DNA of 32,434 bases, taken from positions 1 to 32,434 of IMG/VR virus record IMGVR_UViG_3300025110_000067; one strand, given 5' to 3'. The translations under genes and the position numbers were made by a program. Shown here piece after piece: positions 28,132 to 32,434 of the stretch (the first letter of the stretch is position 1; each line of letters begins with the position of its first letter). The notes beneath the pieces are model-generated. The model was not told the origin of the DNA. It was given only the letters and a program-made list of their open reading frames with translations, and did no database searches. This DNA is from a virus.

Positions 28132-31100
28132 TAGAGACCTCTTCTTAGTTTTGCTATGCGTTGAGCTTGTATAGCCATTGCACGATTCTGAAGATCACTT
28201 CCTAATTCTGCTCCAGTTAAGTTTGCAACAGCTCGGTAATCTTTATAAGGAATTTCTCCGTTACTTGAAACTGGTGCATTTAAAGCATTACTTGGTGGTA
28301 GGTACTTGGCACGTATTTCATCAGCCAAACTTAATTCTTTTCCAGTTAAGCCACGACCTACGACTCCGCCAAATCTTGGATCTGCGTCCATATAACTAGT
28401 GTTAACTCCTGTACCTCTCCACTTAGGATCGCCAGCTCCGATTGGATTTCGACCTTCTTCACCAAACCTTGTACCTGAAATATAATCATCGCCTTTTAGT
28501 CCATATCCATTACCGTTATAAACCTCCTTCCTCATCTCTCCATTATCAGAGCCGCCATTTGTTGCCTCGTCATAAGGCTTTTCTATTGGTGCATCTTCGA
28601 ACATTTCCTGTATATCCGCTGTACTTGACTTGCCATAATCTGCATCTGGTCCAATCGCTTCCTCGCTAAAGAGATCTACTTCTCTTCCACCTGCTGATTG
28701 TTCTATAAGTGCTTGATTTAATAACGTCCTTGCATTACTTCCTTCTGGATGTCTGGCAGCAAAGTCGTTGTATATCAACTTCACTTGCTCATCACTTACT
28801 CCAAGTTCTGGACCATTAAGAATGATATTTGCAAGATCATTTAAAGCTCGCTGTGTACCCTCTACAGGTTGCTGAGTAAGAGCGCCTTTTGCTAGTGCAT
28901 CAATATACTGATTAAATTTTTGTCCACCTAGTTCTTCTGCTTTAGTTCTTATCCCTTTCACTTTTACTTCAGTAGCCGCATCGCCTCGTTGAGTCAGCGT
29001 CGGGGCTGGTCCTGTTGCGTATGACTCGAATGAATCTGAGACGTAATAACCTGTCCTTCCTTGATCTGTAAATGGTATTAATTTTGTAGTTGATCCATCT
29101 TTCCGAGCAATAACCAATGCATCACCTTCTCTACCTTTAGCTTGTATTTGTCCTCTATTAATTGCGTTATCCAATTCTTGCTGCGTAATTGTCGTCTTAG
29201 CTCTTCGACCTAAAGCACCTCGTTTTGCTCGACCTGAAATTGTGGATCCATCTAACTCAGCCAAGGCTTCTCTCACTGCGTCATTATCGAGAGCAGTTGG
29301 TCTTCCAACCCGATATAAAAGTTCTTCTACTGCTGCTAAATTTGAATTTATTCTCTCAGTCTTAAGCTGTTCTCCAGTCCTTGTATCCATTGCTCTATAG
29401 ATATTTGTCTCCTCTACACCACGATCTCTAGCTCTTAATCCAGCAGCAGAGACCCCCATTTCAGCAGAGGGCTGTAGTTGAGCATTTGCTTTAACGGATG
29501 CCCTTGGATCTGTCTTTAACGACCGCATAATCCCAATAAAAGAGCCAATTTTGTTTGGATTAACCCCTGCTTTGATCAATTGTTCTTTTGATAAGTTTTC
29601 TGCTCGCGTTAATTGCCCTTTTCTAAGTTTTTCATTTAAAACATTTCCACCAATTAATCTTGTTTTAAATTCATTTTTGATTTCCTGTGCTCTTTTTCCT
29701 AGAGATATTTCTTTATCACGCAAGAAACTAGCCGTTGCATCTGGATTAACTGTTCTTTGTTCTACGATCCTTGTCGGATCAACTGTTCCGCCTTGTTTTA
29801 GCTGCTTATCACCCCCTCTTTCGACAACATCCAACGTAAATGCAGGGCCAATTTCTCCAGATTTCTTTTGAACATTAACTGTAGAGGGATCTACTGGGTC
29901 ATTTCCTGGATTATCTAACTGATCTTGTGTTTTTTGGTAAATACTTCTTTGTAAATCATCTAATTCACCCGCATTTCTCTTAAATCCACCAACATAATCA
30001 CCGTACATAAGGTCATACGCAGGACCATCCGTACCTTTTGAGTATGGAATTTGATTTATTCTTTCTTGTCTATCGTATTTCCTCTCTCCACCAACAGTTC
30101 CAGTTGGGGTTTGAGCGATTATGTCACCAGGAATCTCCCTAGGTGGTCGAGTTCTTCTTGGTTTGTATGTACCTCCTTCAGGTTCTTTACGTACATTTTC
30201 AAATCGACCTGACAACATTGATGCTTGCCTAACAATTCCGCTATTTGCTTCACCTCTAAGGATTTTTGCAAGATTACTCTCTTGTATTTGACCTGATGTT
30301 TGACTTTCTACTGGTTCTGTCCGAATTTTGTTTTGTAATCGGCGGTTTACTTTTTCAATAGTTGGCTGTTCATCTGCAAAATCCTGCTGTAATTGATCGC
30401 CTGCTTTGCCAGGTGTTTGAAAAGGCCAAGGAGATTTCAAGGGTCTACTTGTTTTACTTGGCAAACCAGGAATATTTTGAGCTTGAGGAACAGGAGTATT
30501 TCTTCTGGAGTCGAATGGATCACCAATGTATCTAACTTTTCCAATACCACCTTGCTTTGCTGGACTTGGCTCTACTGGCGAACCTTTTCCTCCGATATTT
30601 CCAAGAGCTAAGAAATCATAGGAGTCTCTTTCTTTCTTCCAGTTTTGCTGAGTCTGCGACGCAGCGGCCTGTTGTTCTGCTGTAGGTGCAGATGGCGTTT
30701 CGATTATGTTGCCAATACCGCCAATTTTTTGGACAGGCTTACCTGCTGGCGTTCTTTTAACTTCACTTAAATTTGCTTGTCTTAATGTTTCTGCTAGTCG
30801 TTCAAATGTATCTCGTCCTCTCAGGGATTTCGTATCTGCGTCATCTGTTAGTCGTGAAAATAATACACTTTTAACTCGTTCTTGCGCTGGTGTTACTTGT
30901 CTTGTCGCCTTATCAATAATCCCTGCTATTTGCTCTTGTTCTGTTAATGCTGGTTTTCTTCCTGAATAAGGCAGCTCGTAATCACTCCAAACAGCAGCTT
31001 CACTAGGTTGATCTCTTCTCAGGCTTCTACCTTGGAGTTCTTTTAAACGTTGACTACGCCAAGCATCAAAGTCTTCTCCTGAAATCCTAATTTCAGCCAT
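28131..31100 (-). CDS. Large internal-virion or tail protein candidate, 989 aa
   Basis: This is the first gene of the leftward operon and the longest in the window. It starts at ATG 31100 after the control region. It is hydrophilic and rich in Arg, Gln, Gly and Pro, without membrane helices. Residues 1-120 are charged helices (FDAWRSQRLKELQGRSLRRDQPSE). Residues about 130-420 are low-complexity and probably disordered (GGIGNIIETPSAPTAEQQAAASQTQQNW; RKTRPPREIPG style). About 480-800 is a mixed alpha/beta region. The C-terminus ends in a basic helix (NRAMAIQAQRIAKLRRGL). The size and position fit an internal core or tail-hub protein. No catalytic motif was recognised. Confidence 0.65.
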   Translation of the reverse strand: MAEIRISGEDFDAWRSQRLKELQGRSLRRDQPSEAAVWSDYELPYSGRKPALTEQEQIAGIIDKATRQVTPAQERVKSVLFSRLTDDADTKSLRGRDTFERLAETLRQANLSEVKRTPAGKPVQKIGGIGNIIETPSAPTAEQQAAASQTQQNWKKERDSYDFLALGNIGGKGSPVEPSPAKQGGIGKVRYIGDPFDSRRNTPVPQAQNIPGLPSKTSRPLKSPWPFQTPGKAGDQLQQDFADEQPTIEKVNRRLQNKIRTEPVESQTSGQIQESNLAKILRGEANSGIVRQASMLSGRFENVRKEPEGGTYKPRRTRPPREIPGDIIAQTPTGTVGGERKYDRQERINQIPYSKGTDGPAYDLMYGDYVGGFKRNAGELDDLQRSIYQKTQDQLDNPGNDPVDPSTVNVQKKSGEIGPAFTLDVVERGGDKQLKQGGTVDPTRIVEQRTVNPDATASFLRDKEISLGKRAQEIKNEFKTRLIGGNVLNEKLRKGQLTRAENLSKEQLIKAGVNPNKIGSFIGIMRSLKTDPRASVKANAQLQPSAEMGVSAAGLRARDRGVEETNIYRAMDTRTGEQLKTERINSNLAAVEELLYRVGRPTALDNDAVREALAELDGSTISGRAKRGALGRRAKTTITQQELDNAINRGQIQAKGREGDALVIARKDGSTTKLIPFTDQGRTGYYVSDSFESYATGPAPTLTQRGDAATEVKVKGIRTKAEELGGQKFNQYIDALAKGALTQQPVEGTQRALNDLANIILNGPELGVSDEQVKLIYNDFAARHPEGSNARTLLNQALIEQSAGGREVDLFSEEAIGPDADYGKSSTADIQEMFEDAPIEKPYDEATNGGSDNGEMRKEVYNGNGYGLKGDDYISGTRFGEEGRNPIGAGDPKWRGTGVNTSYMDADPRFGGVVGRGLTGKELSLADEIRAKYLPPSNALNAPVSSNGEIPYKDYRAVANLTGAELGSDLQNRAMAIQAQRIAKLRRGL

Positions 31101-31150
31101 ATTTCGCTTTCTAAAAGTTAATACCTATATAAATTCTATCGAGATCGTAG

Positions 31151-31170
31151 ATACGACTACTTCATAGAGA
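31151..31170 (+). promoter_or_regulatory. T7-promoter-like sequence
   Basis: ATACGACTACTTCATAGAGA keeps the ATACGACT block and an ATAGAGA start region similar to the T7-class consensus. It lies upstream of the hairpin at 31196. It is weaker than the other candidates because GAGA replaces GGGA. Confidence 0.3.
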
Positions 31171-31195
31171 CGCGTATGTAAGTCATAAGTCAGCA

Positions 31196-31217
31196 AGGGT
31201 GCTCGCGGGTGCCCTTT
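31196..31217 (+). terminator. Rightward terminator in control region
   Basis: AAGGGTGC, six-base loop, GTGCCCTT form an 8-bp stem (two G-U pairs), followed on the plus strand by TTGACTTTTGATTTTT. It could stop rightward transcription initiated nearby, or insulate the divergent units. Confidence 0.6.
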
Positions 31218-31247
31218 TGACTTTTGATTTTTGAAAATATTTAGCCG

Positions 31248-31292
31248 AAATAGGGAACAACTTTTCAGGTCGATCCAAATAGGGAACAACTT
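31248..31292 (+). promoter_or_regulatory. Direct repeat with ATAGGGAACAA, two copies
   Basis: AAATAGGGAACAACTT occurs at 31248-31263 and 31277-31292, 29 bp apart. The core 11-mer also occurs at 7813 and, on the minus strand, at 8071. Tandem copies in a control region suggest promoters for a phage RNA polymerase or binding sites for a regulator. Confidence 0.5.
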
Positions 31293-31782
31293 CCTGATGA
31301 AGCATATTTACCCTATTGAGTGCTTCGCGGGAAATATCGAGATTTTATTGCGCCGCGCCCTATACATTAAACACCCCCCACTAGGTCCGAACCCCCTCAA
31401 ACAAAAAAATAAGGAGGCACTTGTCCAACGAATGTGTACTTAATTTTTACCCAGCACACGTTCAGACCGACCACGTATGTTAATACCCACGCTTCTGATG
31501 TTAACCACTGTTAACTAAAGCCCTAATGTTACGCACGAATAGTTATACAAATGTATTCAATTGATTCTTCGTTGGTTTCTAACCTAAGTACACACGAGTA
31601 CTCATATGATTATTTCTTTTGTTCCTCTTCTGGACCTATGTAAGCTACAGCTTCCGAGTACACTTGTATGTCTATAGCGTAACTGTGGCATGCCACTCCC
31701 CTTTGTACAAACCTAGGTCTGAACTACTGACACCGACAGAATCACTGTGCTTTCACTGGGGTGTTCCTTTATATATCCACTG

Positions 31783-31806
31783 TAATACACACGAATAGGG
31801 TAAGAC
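31783..31806 (+). promoter_or_regulatory. T7-promoter-like sequence ahead of rightward cassettes
   Basis: TAATACACACGAATAGGG followed by TAAGAC resembles the T7-class promoter (TAATACGACT block, then TATAGGG), two bases shorter in the middle. It lies about 160 nt upstream of the first cassette gene and points toward it. Confidence 0.45.
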
Positions 31807-31943
31807 TTATCCTCTCTCCGCTCACGATTTTACACACTAAATATATATCTACGCTTTGTAGTCGTTACTTTTGAAACGTCACCCAATGATGTTAGTGGAG
31901 AGCCTTTGTCTGTTAGTTCGATGTTAGTCCACTTGTGAATACT

Positions 31944-31959
31944 TTCAACAGTGCATTTC
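31944..31959 (+). repeat. 16-bp box at start codon, copy 1
   Basis: TTCAACAGTGCATTTC ends 2 nt before ATG 31962. An identical copy lies at 32160-32175, 1 nt before ATG 32177. No Shine-Dalgarno is present in either leader, so the box may act in transcription, translation or both. Confidence 0.75.
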
Positions 31960-31961
31960 TC

Positions 31962-32108
31962 ATGAACTTTATTTCCGATGATATCTTCTTAGATTCTGAT
32001 GGAACTTACTACCGTTATGTGGACAACTCTGATTGCAATGCCCCGCCAGAGGATTATCCCTTAAAGATAGGTCCAGGTCAAAAGTACAACCCTGAAATCC
32101 CTTTCTAG
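31962..32108 (+). CDS. Small acidic protein in first cassette, 48 aa
   Basis: The start is ATG 31962, directly after the 16-bp box; the stop TAG is 8 nt before a strong terminator. The sequence MNFISDDIFLDSDGTYYRYVDNSDC... is acidic and Tyr/Asp-rich, ending KIGPGQKYNPEIPF. There is no membrane segment. The box-ORF-terminator context makes it a real small gene. Such monocistronic rightward genes are often early host-takeover functions in phages; that role is inferred. Confidence 0.62.
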   Translation: MNFISDDIFLDSDGTYYRYVDNSDCNAPPEDYPLKIGPGQKYNPEIPF

Positions 32109-32115
32109 CACTAAT

Positions 32116-32149
32116 CCCTGCTTCGATTCTTTCGAGGTGGGGGTTTTTT
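32116..32149 (+). terminator. Terminator of first cassette
   Basis: An 11-bp stem CCCTGCTTCGA / TCGAGGTGGGG (three G-U pairs) with a 5-nt loop is followed by GTTTTTT. A near-identical copy ends the second cassette. Confidence 0.88.
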
Positions 32150-32159
32150 AGTGAATCAA

Positions 32160-32175
32160 TTCAACAGTGCATTTC
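32160..32175 (+). repeat. 16-bp box at start codon, copy 2
   Basis: TTCAACAGTGCATTTC is identical to the copy at 31944-31959 and abuts ATG 32177. The genes downstream are unrelated in sequence, so the box, not the gene, has been duplicated or conserved. Confidence 0.75.
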
Positions 32176-32176
32176 A

Positions 32177-32392
32177 ATGAGAACTTCTTCGTTCCTTTAT
32201 CCACTCTGCGTAACCCTCTTCTCATGCGGTTCCATCATGCTCATCAATCAACTGGTTACTGGTCTCACCTTTGCAACTCAAGCCCAATGTATGGGTATTG
32301 AATATGTCAGAGGTGGTCGTGATCAAGCATTGGTGGACTTCTGTAGTGACAGCGGTTATTACGTTGGTCATCACCTGCAATTCCAGCAATGA
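32177..32392 (+). CDS. Small secreted or membrane-anchored protein, 71 aa
   Basis: An N-terminal hydrophobic segment at residues 6-33 (FLYPLCVTLFSCGSIMLINQLVTGLTFA) reads as a signal peptide or membrane anchor, with a possible cleavage after Ala36. The remaining 35 residues (QCMGIEYVRGGRDQALVDFCSDSGYYVGHHLQFQQ) contain two cysteines that could form a disulfide in the periplasm. It starts directly after the 16-bp box and is followed by a terminator. The family is unknown. An envelope-directed host-modifying role is an inference. Confidence 0.62.
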   Translation: MRTSSFLYPLCVTLFSCGSIMLINQLVTGLTFATQAQCMGIEYVRGGRDQALVDFCSDSGYYVGHHLQFQQ

Positions 32393-32400
32393 AACCAGAC

Positions 32401-32434
32401 CCCTGCTTCGATTCTCTCGATGTGGGGGTTTTTT
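32401..32434 (+). terminator. Terminator of second cassette
   Basis: CCCTGCTTCGA, five-base loop, TCGATGTGGGG, then TTTTTT at the window edge. It differs from the copy at 32116 by only a few bases, one of which creates a T-T mismatch in the stem. Confidence 0.85.

Larger units (their letters stand above)
31101..31961. other. Long non-coding control region
   Basis: About 860 bp lie between the leftward structural operon and the rightward cassettes with no convincing gene. Visible signals are a hairpin plus T-tract at 31196-31217, T7-like boxes at 31151, 31250, 31279 and 31783, leftward ATAGGGTAAAT near 31309 and ATAGGGC near 31365, a GTTAAC pair around 31501-31516, and repeated CACGAATAG at about 31536 and 31790. 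It looks like a divergent promoter region; a replication origin is possible but unsupported. Confidence 0.6.

Noticed and set aside
31231-31443. A 70-residue rightward frame in the control region
   Set aside because: It contains the direct repeats and candidate promoters, lacks a ribosome binding site and has composition unlike the real genes.
31501-31516. GTTAAC pair considered as replication-origin iterons
   Set aside because: Only two copies, with no AT-rich unwinding block or further iterons around them; too little support.

Overview
The window is a segment of a marine cyanophage genome, most likely one infecting Synechococcus or Prochlorococcus. It carries psbA, the photosystem II D1 protein, in the marine picocyanobacterial form. 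It also has a large terminase, a portal, an overlapping putative scaffold, an N4-gp56-like major capsid protein, a modular endolysin and many small virion-type proteins. The DNA is AT-rich, genes are tightly packed with stop/start overlaps, and almost all read leftward (minus strand). No sheath, tail tube or classical tape measure is recognisable, and a long operon of small proteins with hydrophobic or Gly/Ala-rich stretches is present. A podovirus is therefore a reasonable guess, but the missing parts could lie outside the window.

Layout, right to left in the main transcription direction. 31101-32434 is a control region plus two rightward cassettes, each with the same 16-bp box at the start codon, a tiny ORF and a near-identical terminator. 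31100-21191 is a leftward operon of about twelve genes, starting with a 989-residue protein; it is probably internal-virion, ejection or tail material. 21178-15865 is the packaging module: a TerS candidate, a small membrane protein, a small unknown, TerL, portal and scaffold. The last two overlap by 485 nt in different frames. 15782-12564 holds small unknown genes, a secreted beta-barrel-like protein and psbA. The last two share a leader with pseudoknot potential. 12521-11153 has a small unknown gene and a lysozyme/M15-peptidase endolysin.

7835-11183 is an island of rightward genes. It holds two tandem LAGLIDADG-family ORFs, a 42-residue protein resembling the CP12 C-terminus, two virion-type proteins and a membrane protein that converges on the endolysin. 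7834-7541, on the minus strand, contains a recognisable group IA intron core directly upstream of, and probably running into, the apparent start of the capsid gene. The capsid gene, a probable decoration protein, a helix-hairpin-helix protein and further structural genes then fill the left end; one of them has DUF4214 and Asp-Pro repeats.

The most notable points are: the intron in or before the major capsid gene with antisense LAGLIDADG genes beside it; the paired pseudoknot leaders; the CP12-like microprotein; the long portal/scaffold overlap; a family of ATAGGGAACAA/T7-promoter-like motifs; and the duplicated box-ORF-terminator cassettes. All assignments come from reading the sequence and recalling family motifs; no database search or folding program was run.
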